The position numbers and the translations under genes are program-made. The notes beneath the pieces are model-generated. The model did not search any database. It worked only from the letters and a program-made list of their open reading frames with translations, and was not told where the DNA came from. Positions 1 to 6,541 of a stretch of DNA of 11,346 bases are shown here, piece by piece; the first letter of the stretch is position 1, and each line of letters starts with the position of its first letter. Source of the stretch: Comamonadaceae bacterium (GTDB lineage: Bacteria; Pseudomonadota; Gammaproteobacteria; Burkholderiales; Burkholderiaceae_C); contig CANGYC010000054.1 of NCBI GenBank assembly GCA_947457975.1, positions 1-11,346 on the forward strand, written 5' to 3'.

Positions 1-505
1 GGTCCACGCTGAGGTCCTGCCAGAAGTTGACCAGCTGCAAGGCGGTGCAGATGCAGTCGCTGCGTGCCAGTGAACGCTCGTCCTGCACACCATAGAGGTG
101 CAGCAGCAGGCGGCCCACCGGGTTGGCTGAGCGGCGGCAGTAGTCCAGCAACTGGGCCTGGCTGGCATAGCGGTGCGTGAGCACGTCTTGCTCGAAGGCG
201 CTGAGCAGGTCGGTGAGCAGGGGCAGGGGCAGCTGAAACTCGCGCAGCACGGGCGCCAGCGGGCCGAAGACGTGCGCCCAGCGAGGGGAGGGCGCTTGCC
301 CCTGGGCGCAGGCCTGGAGCTCGGCACGGAAGGCCGCCAGGTCTGCCAGGCGCTCGGCGGGTGGAGCCTGACCCTCGTCGGCCAGGTCGTCGGCGGTGCG
401 GGCAAAGCCGTAGATCGCCACCACGGCCGGTCGCAGCCGCGCTGGGCACAGCCAGGAGGCGACGGGGAAATTCTCGTAATGGGAGACGCCGTGGTGGGGG
501 TTCAT
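1..505 (-). CDS. hpnC: Squalene/hydroxysqualene synthase HpnC, 5' part only
   Basis: This is the first 168 codons of a trans-isoprenyl diphosphate (squalene/phytoene) synthase; the rest lies beyond base 1. In the known HpnC-HpnD-HpnE route, HpnD makes presqualene diphosphate, HpnC turns it into hydroxysqualene and HpnE reduces this to squalene for hopanoids. Visible family marks are HYENFPVASW near the N-terminus (residues 9-18), the first Asp-rich motif DDLAD (39-43, Mg-diphosphate binding), the conserved YCRRSANPVGRL block (122-133) and the start of the second motif, QDLSVD (163-168). The N-terminal style fits HpnC better than HpnD or CrtB. The start chosen is the ATG at 505-503, because HpnC proteins begin shortly before HYENFPV. 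No good Shine-Dalgarno precedes it, and an in-frame ATG at 574-572 would add 24 residues with no family look. It is divergent from the efflux pair, and the usual hpnD/hpnE partners would lie off the left edge. Confidence 0.88.
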   Translation of the reverse strand, partial: MNPHHGVSHYENFPVASWLCPARLRPAVVAIYGFARTADDLADEGQAPPAERLADLAAFRAELQACAQGQAPSPRWAHVFGPLAPVLREFQLPLPLLTDLLSAFEQDVLTHRYASQAQLLDYCRRSANPVGRLLLHLYGVQDERSLARSDCICTALQLVNFWQDLSVD

Positions 506-557
506 GGTGGTAAAGCCCGGCGATTGTCGCTGCTGCTTATTGAAGAATTTACCCTTT

Positions 558-571
558 ACTAACCGGTTGGT
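558..571. promoter_or_regulatory. Candidate operator palindrome between hpnC and the efflux genes
   Basis: ACTAACCGGTTGGT is a near-perfect inverted repeat centred between 564 and 565. The inner eight bases AACCGGTT are exactly palindromic and the outer three match at two of three positions. Its place just upstream of an adaptor/permease pair fits the binding site of a TetR-family or similar dimeric repressor, the usual local regulators of RND pumps. No regulator gene is in the window, so the partner protein is unknown. It could equally act on hpnC. Confidence 0.4.
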
Positions 572-574
572 CAT

Positions 575-580
575 TAAAAT
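575..580 (+). promoter_or_regulatory. Possible -10 box for the efflux operon
   Basis: TAAAAT matches five of six bases of the sigma-70 -10 consensus and stands 40 bp before the adaptor start, just after the palindrome at 558-571. A repressor on that palindrome would cover the spacer. No -35 stands at ideal distance: TTTACT at 555-560 would leave only 14 bp. The call rests on position and the -10 match alone. Confidence 0.3.
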
Positions 581-620
581 GCCCCGGCTTTTCCGCTCTT
601 GGCCCCCGGCCAGCCTGACC

Positions 621-1727
621 ATGAAACCTTTCTTGATCGCCCTGAGCCTGCTGGCTGTGCTGCTTGCGGGATGTTCTCGCCCCCCTGCTGCCGAAGAGCC
701 GCTGCGCGCGGTCAAGGTGCTGCGCGTGGGCACCGACACCATGGACTCGGGCATGGCGTTTTCGGGGGAGGTGCGGCCCCGTGTGGAGTCCAGGCTGGGC
801 TTTCGCCTGAGCGGCAAGATCACGCGGCGTCTGGTGGAGGTGGGTCAGCAGGTGCAGGCCGGGCAGGTGCTGGCCCAGCTCGACCCAAGCGATGTGCAGT
901 TGGCGGTGGAGGCCGCGCGGGCGCAGGTCGAGGCGGCACGCACGCAGCGGGATCTGGCGGCCGCTGACTTCAGGCGTTTCCAGGCGCTCAAGGAGCAGAA
1001 CTTCATCAGCGGTGCCGAATTGGAGCGCCGCGAGTCGGCCCTCAAGGCCGCGCAGGCCCAGCTTGAACAGGCCCAGGCCAGCATGTCCGTGCAGTCCAAC
1101 CAGGCGGGCTATGCCGTGCTGCGGGCCGATGTGGCGGGTGTGGTCACGGCCCTGGAGGCCGAGGTCGGGCAGGTGGTCAGTGCCGGCACACCTGTAGTTC
1201 GCCTGGCGGTCGATGGGCCGCGCGACGTGGTCTTCTCGGTGCCTGAAGACAAGGTGGGCGCTGTCAAGTCCGGCCAGAAGGTCAGCCTCAAGCCCTGGGG
1301 CCAGGCGCAGGAGCGCTCGGGCCGGGTGCGCGAGGTGGCGGCCAGTGCCGACCCGCTGACCCGCACCTTCCAGGTCAAGGTCACCCTCGAAGGGTCCGCT
1401 CTGGCCCTGGGCTCCACGGTCAGCCTGGCCGTGCCAGGTCTGGGTACCCTGCAGGGCCAGCAGGTGATTAAGCTGCCGACCACCGCCTTGCGTCAGGAAG
1501 GGCAGGGCTCCGCCGTGTGGCTGCTCGACGAGGCGAGCATGACCGTCAAGTCGCAGGCGGTGCAGGTGGCCACGGCCGATGGCAACGAGGCCGTGATCGC
1601 CGCCGGCCTGCAGCCGGGCATGGTGGTGGTGAGCACAGGCGTGCATGTGCTCTCGGCCGGTCAGAAGGTGAGCCTCTTCGGCGTCCCGCCGGCCCCCGTC
1701 CCGACGGCTGCGGCCACGGCCAAGTGA
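621..1727 (+). CDS. RND efflux periplasmic adaptor (membrane fusion) lipoprotein
   Basis: The 368-residue product is the periplasmic adaptor that joins an RND permease to an outer-membrane channel. Residues 1-18 form a lipoprotein signal with the lipobox LLAGC, so Cys18 should be lipidated and anchor the protein in the inner membrane. Two half-motifs of a biotinyl-lipoyl-like domain flank a hairpin: SGEVRPRVESRLGFRLSG to about residue 88, and residues 165-197 (VLRADVAGVVTALEAEVGQ). Between them, residues 90-160 are an Ala/Gln/Glu-rich alpha-helical coiled coil. A beta-barrel follows (200-275), then a membrane-proximal domain (280-352) and a Pro/Ala-rich tail. Longer in-frame starts at 504 and 579 were rejected because only the ATG at 621 puts the signal peptide at the N-terminus. 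No clear Shine-Dalgarno is seen. The gene ends 7 bp before the permease, so the two are one operon. Substrate cannot be read from the sequence. Confidence 0.9.
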   Translation: MKPFLIALSLLAVLLAGCSRPPAAEEPLRAVKVLRVGTDTMDSGMAFSGEVRPRVESRLGFRLSGKITRRLVEVGQQVQAGQVLAQLDPSDVQLAVEAARAQVEAARTQRDLAAADFRRFQALKEQNFISGAELERRESALKAAQAQLEQAQASMSVQSNQAGYAVLRADVAGVVTALEAEVGQVVSAGTPVVRLAVDGPRDVVFSVPEDKVGAVKSGQKVSLKPWGQAQERSGRVREVAASADPLTRTFQVKVTLEGSALALGSTVSLAVPGLGTLQGQQVIKLPTTALRQEGQGSAVWLLDEASMTVKSQAVQVATADGNEAVIAAGLQPGMVVVSTGVHVLSAGQKVSLFGVPPAPVPTAAATAK

Positions 1728-1734
1728 GCGGCGC

Positions 1735-4700
1735 ATGAGCACCCCAAACCATGACGGCGCCGAGCGCCAGGCTTTCAATCTGTCGCGCTGGGCCATCGAG
1801 CACCCGGCCCTGACCCGCTTCCTGATGGTGGCCTTGCTGGTGCTGGGCGTGGCCGCTTACTTTCAGCTGGGCCAGGACGAGGATCCGCCCTTTACCTTCC
1901 GGATCATGGTGGTGCGCGCCTACTGGCCGGGCGCCACGGCCCAGCAGGTGGCCGAGCAGGTGACCGACAAGCTCGAGCGCACGCTTCAGGAGGTGCCCTA
2001 CGCCGACAAGATCCGCAGCTACTCCAAGCCGGGTGAGGCGCAGATCATTTTCCAGATCCGTGACAACTCTCGGCCGAGCGAGGTGTCCAACGTCTGGTAC
2101 ACGGTGCGCAAGAAGATCGGCGACATGCGCGGCAGCCTGCCTGCGGGCGTGATCGGTCCGTTCTTCAATGACGAGTTCGGTGATGTCTATGGCGTCATCT
2201 ATGCGCTGGAGGCCGAAGGCTTCACGCCTGCCGAGCTCAAGCGCTTGGCCGACGATGTGCGGGAGCAGCTGCTGCGCGTGCGCGATGTGGCCAAGGTGGA
2301 GATCTTTGGTGCGCAGGACGAGAAGCTCTACATCGAACTGTCTCAGCGTCGACTGGCCGGGCTGGGGCTCGATTTTTCGCAGGTGCTGGCCCAGCTGGGC
2401 CAGCAAAACGCCATCGAGTCGGCCGGCAATGTGCAGACGCCCACCGATGTGCTGCAAGTGCGCGTGGGTGGGCAGTTCACGGCCATCGAGCAGCTGGCCG
2501 CCATGCCCATCCGCGCCGCCTCGGGTGCCCAGCTGAAGTTGGGCGACATTGCCCAGATCCGCCGGGGCTACGTGGATCCGCCGCAGGTCAAGGTGCGCCA
2601 CCAGGGCCGGCAGGTGATCGCCCTGGGCGTGTCCATGGCCAAGGGGGGCGACATCGTGGCCCTGGGCCAGTCTTTGCAGCAGGCGACCACGCGCTTGCAG
2701 TCGGCCCTGCCCGCCGGCGTGCAACTGGTGCAGGTGCAGGACCAGCCGCGCGCGGTGACCCGTTCGGTCAATGAATTCGTCAAGGTGTTGATAGAGGCCG
2801 TGCTGATTGTGCTGGCCGTCAGCTTCATCAGCCTGGGCCTGCACAAGCGCCCGGACGCCCAGTATCTGCCGCTGTGGCGGCGCTATTACATCGACATGCG
2901 GCCGGGCCTGGTGGTGGGCATCACCATCCCGCTGGTGCTGGCCATGACCTTCCTGGCCATGGACTACTGGGGGATTGGTCTGCACAAGATTTCCCTGGGC
3001 TCACTCATCATCGCCCTGGGCCTCTTAGTGGACGACGCCATCATTGCCGTGGAGATGATGGTGCGCAAGATGGAAGAGGGCTACGACAAGGTGCGCGCGG
3101 CCACCTTTGCGTACGAGGTCACGGCCATGCCCATGCTCACGGGCACGCTGATCACGGCAGTCGGTTTTCTGCCGATTGGCATCGCCAAGTCGGTGACCGG
3201 CGAGTACACCTTCGCTATCTTCGCGGTGACCGTGCTGGCCCTGCTGCTGAGCTGGATTGTGTCGGTGTTCTTTGTGCCTTACCTGGGCACCTTGCTGCTC
3301 AAGCGGCCGCCCACGGCCCACAGGGGCGAAGACCACCACGAGCACTTCGACACGCCTTTTTACCAAGGCTTCAGGCGCTGCGTGAACTGGTGCGTGGAAC
3401 ACCGCTGGAAGACCATCGTGGCCACTCTGGCCCTGTTTGCCCTGGGCATTGTGGGCATGGGCCGGGTGCAGCAGCAGTTTTTCCCGGATTCCAGCCGCCC
3501 CGAGGTGCTGGTGGACATCTGGCTGCCGGAGGGCTCGTCCTTTGCTGCCAACGAGGCCGTGGCCCAGCGTCTCGAGCAACGGCTGATGAAGGAGGCCGGC
3601 GTAAGTTCGGTCAGTACCTGGGTGGGCTCGGGGGTGCCGCGCTTTTACCTGCCGCTGGACCAGGTCTTCCCGCAGAGCAATGTGTCGCAGATCATCGTGC
3701 TGCCCGAGGACCTGGCCACGCGCGAGCGCTTGGTGCGCAGCCTTCCCGCTCTGCTGGCGACGGAGTTTCCCGAGGTGCGGGGGCGCGTCAAGCTGCTGCC
3801 CAACGGCCCGCCGGTGCCCTATCCCGTTCAGTTCCGCGTGGTGGGCAGTGATCCCATGGTGCTGCGCAGCCTGGCGGAGGAGATGAAGAGCGTCCTACGC
3901 GCGAACCCGAATATGCGCGGGGTCAATGACAACTGGAACGAGTCGGTCAAGACCATCCGCCTGGAAGTCGACCAGGCCAAGGCCCGCGCCCTGGGTGTGA
4001 GCAGCCAGGCCATCGCGCAGGCTGCACGCGTGGGCCTGACGGGCAGCACCGTGGGCCAGTTCCGCGACGGGGACAAGCTGATCGACATCGTGCTGCGCCA
4101 GCCCGTCTCGGAGCGCGAATTCATCACCGACCTGGCCAACAGCTATGTGCCCACGGCCAGCGGCCGGATGGTGCCGCTGTCCCAAATCGCCCAGCCGGTG
4201 TTCGCCTGGGAGCCGGGGGTGATGTGGCGCGAGAACCGCAGCTACGCCATCACCGTGCAGGGCGATATCGTCGAAGGCCTGCAGGGTGCCACCGTCACCG
4301 GCCAGCTCCTGCCCGCGCTGCGCGAGCTCGAGCGCGGCTGGGCTGCCTCGGGCAAGGGGGCTTACCGAGTTGAGGTGGCCGGCGCCGTGGAGGAAAGCAG
4401 CAAGGGCTCGGCCTCCATTGCGGCGGGTGTGCCCATCATGCTGTTCCTCACCTTCACCCTGCTCATGCTGCAGTTGCAGAGCTTCAGCCGGGCGCTGCTG
4501 GTCTTCCTCACCGGCCCGCTGGGCATTGCCGGGGTGGCGGGCGCACTGCTGCTGCTGGGCCGGCCCTTTGGTTTCGTGGCCTTGCTGGGCGTGATCGCCC
4601 TCATGGGCATGATCCAGCGCAATTCCGTGATCCTGATCGACCAGATCGAGCAGGACCGCCGCCGGGGCGTGCCGGCCTGGGAGGCCATCGTCGAGTCGGC

Positions 4701-4887
4701 GGTGCGCCGCCTGCGGCCCATCGTGCTGACGGCCGCCGCCGCCGTGCTGGCCATGATCCCGCTTTCGCGCAGCGTGTTCTGGGGGCCGATGGCCGTGGCC
4801 ATCATGGGCGGGCTTATCGTGGCCACCGTGCTGACCTTGCTGAGCCTGCCGGCCATGTACGCCGCCTGGTTCCGTGTTCGGCGCTGA
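1735..4887 (+). CDS. RND efflux transporter permease (AcrB-like, HAE1-type)
   Basis: This 1050-residue inner-membrane pump is of normal RND length. It has TM1 at about 27-46, a large periplasmic loop, TM2-6 from about 350 to 535, TM7 at about 560-578, a second large periplasmic loop, and TM8-12 from about 898 to the end. The proton-relay pair in TM4 is present as D433-D434 in GLLVDDAIIAVE. At the place of AcrB Lys940 in TM10 the protein has Arg962 (MIQRNSVILIDQ), so the relay uses Arg. QDEDPPFTFR just after TM1 and LHKISLGSLIIALG around TM4 place it in a branch apart from AcrB itself. The TM2-TM3 link carries about 20 extra polar and aromatic residues (370-389). It is probably coupled in translation to the adaptor, since only 7 bp separate them and no Shine-Dalgarno is visible. 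No outer-membrane factor follows, so a TolC/OprM-type channel encoded elsewhere is presumably recruited. Substrate is unknown; drugs, solvents or lipids are possible. Confidence 0.93.
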   Translation: MSTPNHDGAERQAFNLSRWAIEHPALTRFLMVALLVLGVAAYFQLGQDEDPPFTFRIMVVRAYWPGATAQQVAEQVTDKLERTLQEVPYADKIRSYSKPGEAQIIFQIRDNSRPSEVSNVWYTVRKKIGDMRGSLPAGVIGPFFNDEFGDVYGVIYALEAEGFTPAELKRLADDVREQLLRVRDVAKVEIFGAQDEKLYIELSQRRLAGLGLDFSQVLAQLGQQNAIESAGNVQTPTDVLQVRVGGQFTAIEQLAAMPIRAASGAQLKLGDIAQIRRGYVDPPQVKVRHQGRQVIALGVSMAKGGDIVALGQSLQQATTRLQSALPAGVQLVQVQDQPRAVTRSVNEFVKVLIEAVLIVLAVSFISLGLHKRPDAQYLPLWRRYYIDMRPGLVVGITIPLVLAMTFLAMDYWGIGLHKISLGSLIIALGLLVDDAIIAVEMMVRKMEEGYDKVRAATFAYEVTAMPMLTGTLITAVGFLPIGIAKSVTGEYTFAIFAVTVLALLLSWIVSVFFVPYLGTLLLKRPPTAHRGEDHHEHFDTPFYQGFRRCVNWCVEHRWKTIVATLALFALGIVGMGRVQQQFFPDSSRPEVLVDIWLPEGSSFAANEAVAQRLEQRLMKEAGVSSVSTWVGSGVPRFYLPLDQVFPQSNVSQIIVLPEDLATRERLVRSLPALLATEFPEVRGRVKLLPNGPPVPYPVQFRVVGSDPMVLRSLAEEMKSVLRANPNMRGVNDNWNESVKTIRLEVDQAKARALGVSSQAIAQAARVGLTGSTVGQFRDGDKLIDIVLRQPVSEREFITDLANSYVPTASGRMVPLSQIAQPVFAWEPGVMWRENRSYAITVQGDIVEGLQGATVTGQLLPALRELERGWAASGKGAYRVEVAGAVEESSKGSASIAAGVPIMLFLTFTLLMLQLQSFSRALLVFLTGPLGIAGVAGALLLLGRPFGFVALLGVIALMGMIQRNSVILIDQIEQDRRRGVPAWEAIVESAVRRLRPIVLTAAAAVLAMIPLSRSVFWGPMAVAIMGGLIVATVLTLLSLPAMYAAWFRVRR

Positions 4888-4911
4888 GTGCGGGGTGCTT
4901 TGGCCGGGCAG

Positions 4912-4921
4912 GCCGATCGGC
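4912..4921. repeat. Perfect 10-bp palindrome upstream of the tRNA-Leu promoter
   Basis: GCCGATCGGC is a perfect palindrome covering the region where a -35 element would sit for the -10 box at 4936-4941. A second CGATC copy occurs at 4927-4931, 13 bp on. It could be a protein site or chance in GC-rich DNA. No canonical -35 is visible here. Confidence 0.25.
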
Positions 4922-4935
4922 AGGCCCGATCCGGC

Positions 4936-4941
4936 TAAAAT
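4936..4941 (+). promoter_or_regulatory. Candidate -10 of the tRNA-Leu promoter
   Basis: TAAAAT lies in the context ATCCGGCTAAAATT, which is nearly identical to ATCCGGCTATAATT before the second tRNA at 11295-11308. The shared block outside any gene suggests a real tRNA-type promoter, with a start near 4948 and a leader of roughly 77 nt. No good -35 is seen. A weaker alternative is TTGAAG (4956-4961) with TATCAG (4977-4982), spaced by only 15 bp. Confidence 0.5.
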
Positions 4942-4961
4942 TGTCGGCTGTCCGATTGAAG

Positions 4962-5019
4962 CGGGGGTTCCGGGGCTATCAGACCATCCATAGTCTGACC
5001 GGAATTCCCGTTTTTGTTT
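4962..5019 (+). terminator. Strong terminator-like hairpin just before tRNA-Leu
   Basis: CGGGGGTTCCGG (4962-4973) pairs with CCGGAATTCCCG (4999-5010) over 12 positions, two of them G-U. After a 5-nt bulge (GGCTA) on the left side, TCAGAC (4979-4984) pairs perfectly with GTCTGA (4993-4998), closing an 8-nt loop. The stem is followed at once by TTTTTGTTT (5011-5019), the form of a Rho-independent terminator on the plus strand. It may end the efflux operon, whose stop codon is 75 bp upstream, or end or attenuate a transcript begun at the promoter near 4936. It ends only 5 bp before the tRNA. Confidence 0.65.
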
Positions 5020-5024
5020 CAGGC

Positions 5025-5111
5025 GCGCGGGTGGCGAAATTGGTAGACGCACCAGGTTTAGGTCCTGACGCCAGCAATGGTGTGGGGGTTCGAGTCCCCC
5101 CCCGCGCACCA
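5025..5111 (+). tRNA. tRNA-Leu, anticodon UAG, CCA encoded
   Basis: This is a complete class II tRNA of 87 nt. The acceptor arm GCGCGGG (5025-5031) pairs exactly with CCCGCGC (5101-5107), followed by A and an encoded CCA (5109-5111). The D-arm contains TTGGTAGA. The anticodon loop is TTTAGGT (5057-5063) with UAG at 5059-5061, reading CUA and probably other CUN Leu codons. The long variable arm (GCCA-GCAA-TGGT) is typical of tRNA-Leu. The T-arm is GGGGG-TTCGAGT-CCCCC (5084-5100). The base of the anticodon stem has a C-A mismatch (5052/5068). Confidence 0.97.
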
Positions 5112-5115
5112 TCTG

Positions 5116-5131
5116 CGCCTCCGCGGAGGCG
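5116..5131 (+). other. Perfect GC palindrome directly after tRNA-Leu
   Basis: CGCCTCCGCGGAGGCG is a perfect 16-bp palindrome beginning 4 bp after the tRNA CCA. As RNA it would fold as a 6-bp stem with a CGCG loop. No T-run follows, so it is not itself an intrinsic terminator. It may stabilise or mark the 3' end of the tRNA precursor for processing. Confidence 0.45.
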
Positions 5132-5149
5132 AGCAATACCGTATCCAGG

Positions 5150-5175
5150 CTCGGGTCAACCCGGGTCTTCTTTTT
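5150..5175 (+). terminator. Terminator-like hairpin between tRNA-Leu and tig
   Basis: CTCGGG (5150-5155) pairs with CCCGGG (5160-5165) over six positions, one G-U, around a TCAA loop. TCTTCTTTTT (5166-5175) follows. The stem is short, so termination may be partial, which would let some tRNA transcripts read into tig. I see no convincing -35/-10 pair for tig between this hairpin and the gene. Confidence 0.55.
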
Positions 5176-5206
5176 GTCAGACGAGCAGGATTTTTAGGAG
5201 CAGAAC

Positions 5207-6514
5207 ATGGCCGTGACCGTAGAAACGCTGGAAAAGCTGGAGCGCAAGATTACTCTGAGCTTGCCCTTGGACACCATCCAGTCCGAGGTGGAAAGCCGCC
5301 TCAAGCGCCTGGCCCGCACCGTGAAGATGGACGGTTTCCGTCCCGGCAAGGTGCCCATGAACGTGGTGGCCCAGCGCTATGGCTACTCGGTGCAGTACGA
5401 GGTCATGAACGACAAGGTGGGCGAGGCTTTTGCCGTGGCCGCCAATGAAGCCAAGCTGCGCGTGGCTGGCCAGCCCAGCATCAGCCAGAAGGAAGGCGCG
5501 CCCGAAGGCGAGATGCAGTTTGACGCGGTCTTCGAGGTCTACCCCGAAGTGAAGATCAATGAGCTGTCGAATGCCTCTGTCGAGCGCGTGAGCGCCGACG
5601 TGACCGACGAGGCCATCGACAAGACCATTGAGATTCTGCGCAAGCAGCGCCGCAGCTTTGCCCAGCGCGCCGCCGACGCCCCCGCCCAGGAAGGCGATCG
5701 CGTCACCATCGACTTCGAAGGCAAGATCGACGGCGAGCCCTTTGCCGGCGGCAAGGCCGACGATTACCAGTTCCTGGCCGGTGATGGCCAGATGCTCAAG
5801 GAGTTCGAGGACGCCGTGCGCGGCATGAAATCGGGCGAGAGCAAGACCTTCCCGCTGAGCTTTCCTGCCGACTACCACGGCCAGGACGTGGCCGGCAAGC
5901 AAGCCGACTTCCTGGTGACCGTCAAGAAAATCGAGGCGGCCCATCTGCCCGAGGTGAACGAGGGCTTTGCCAAGACCCTGGGCATCGAAGGCGGCCTGGA
6001 CGCCTTGCGCGCCGACATCAAGAAGAACCTGGAGCGCGAGCTCAAGTTCCGCATCCTGTCGCGCAACAAGAACGCCGTGATGGACGCCCTCAGCGCCAAT
6101 GCGGAGCTGGACCTGCCCAAGGCCAGCGTGCAGGCCGAGCTCGAGCGCATGGTCGAAGGCGCCCGCGCCGACCTCAAGCAGCGCGGCATCAAGGACGCCG
6201 ACAAGGCCCCCATCCCCGAGGACCTGTTCCGTCCGCAGGCTGAAAAGCGCGTGCGTCTGGGTCTGGTGGTGGCTGAGCTGGTGCGTGCCAATGGCCTGGA
6301 GGCCAAGCCCGAGCAGCTCAAGACCCATATCGACGAGCTGTCGGCCAGCTACGAGAAGCCTGAAGAAGTTGTGCGCTGGTACATGAGCGACCGCCGCCGC
6401 CTGGCCGAGGTGGAGGCCGTGGTCATTGAGAACAACGTCACCGAGTTCGTGCTGTCCAAAGCCAAGGTCAGCGACAAGGCCCTGTCGTTTGATGAGCTGA
6501 TGGCGCAGAACTGA
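5207..6514 (+). CDS. tig: Trigger factor (ribosome-bound chaperone, peptidyl-prolyl isomerase)
   Basis: The 435-residue length is normal for trigger factor. The N-terminal ribosome-binding domain (about 1-115) has the signature GFRPGKVP at residues 43-50, which docks on ribosomal protein uL23. The FKBP-type PPIase domain covers about 155-245 (GDRVTIDFEGKIDGEPFAGG onward). The rest is the helical C-terminal substrate-cradling domain, starting near AHLPEVNEGFAKTLG. The protein binds nascent chains at the tunnel exit and delays misfolding. The start is firm: AGGAG at 5196-5200 lies 6 bp before the ATG. The gene follows tRNA-Leu and precedes clpP, the conserved tig-clpP-clpX-lon order known from E. 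coli. A terminator follows at 6542, so clpP is probably not wholly dependent on tig transcription. Confidence 0.98.
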   Translation: MAVTVETLEKLERKITLSLPLDTIQSEVESRLKRLARTVKMDGFRPGKVPMNVVAQRYGYSVQYEVMNDKVGEAFAVAANEAKLRVAGQPSISQKEGAPEGEMQFDAVFEVYPEVKINELSNASVERVSADVTDEAIDKTIEILRKQRRSFAQRAADAPAQEGDRVTIDFEGKIDGEPFAGGKADDYQFLAGDGQMLKEFEDAVRGMKSGESKTFPLSFPADYHGQDVAGKQADFLVTVKKIEAAHLPEVNEGFAKTLGIEGGLDALRADIKKNLERELKFRILSRNKNAVMDALSANAELDLPKASVQAELERMVEGARADLKQRGIKDADKAPIPEDLFRPQAEKRVRLGLVVAELVRANGLEAKPEQLKTHIDELSASYEKPEEVVRWYMSDRRRLAEVEAVVIENNVTEFVLSKAKVSDKALSFDELMAQN

Positions 6515-6519
6515 GCGTC

Positions 6520-6536
6520 GCCACGCTTGCCGTGGC
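6520..6536 (+). other. Small hairpin just after the tig stop
   Basis: GCCACG (6520-6525) and CGTGGC (6531-6536) form a perfect 6-bp stem with a CTTGC loop, 5 bp after the tig stop codon. No T-run follows. With the larger terminator at 6542 it makes a tandem pair, perhaps protecting the 3' end of the tig mRNA from exonucleases. Confidence 0.45.
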
Positions 6537-6541
6537 ACACG

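Noticed and set aside
173..562. A 129-codon plus-strand frame across the hpnC region
   Set aside because: Antisense to the recognisable HpnC coding sequence, with no motif of its own.
504..620. N-terminal extension of the adaptor from ATG 504 or 579
   Set aside because: It would bury the lipoprotein signal and run through the candidate operator and -10 box.
1546..2985. A 479-codon open frame antisense to the adaptor end and permease start
   Set aside because: His/Gln/Gly-rich shadow of the efflux genes, with no signal or domain.
4962..5010. T-box-like riboswitch, because the stem bulge contains CUA matching the UAG anticodon
   Set aside because: No T-box NCCA-binding bulge or conserved core is seen, T-boxes are not known from betaproteobacteria, and a three-base match in a 5-nt bulge is weak evidence.
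4941..5216. A 91-codon frame spanning tRNA-Leu and the tig leader
   Set aside because: It reads through a complete tRNA and two hairpins, so it is not a gene.
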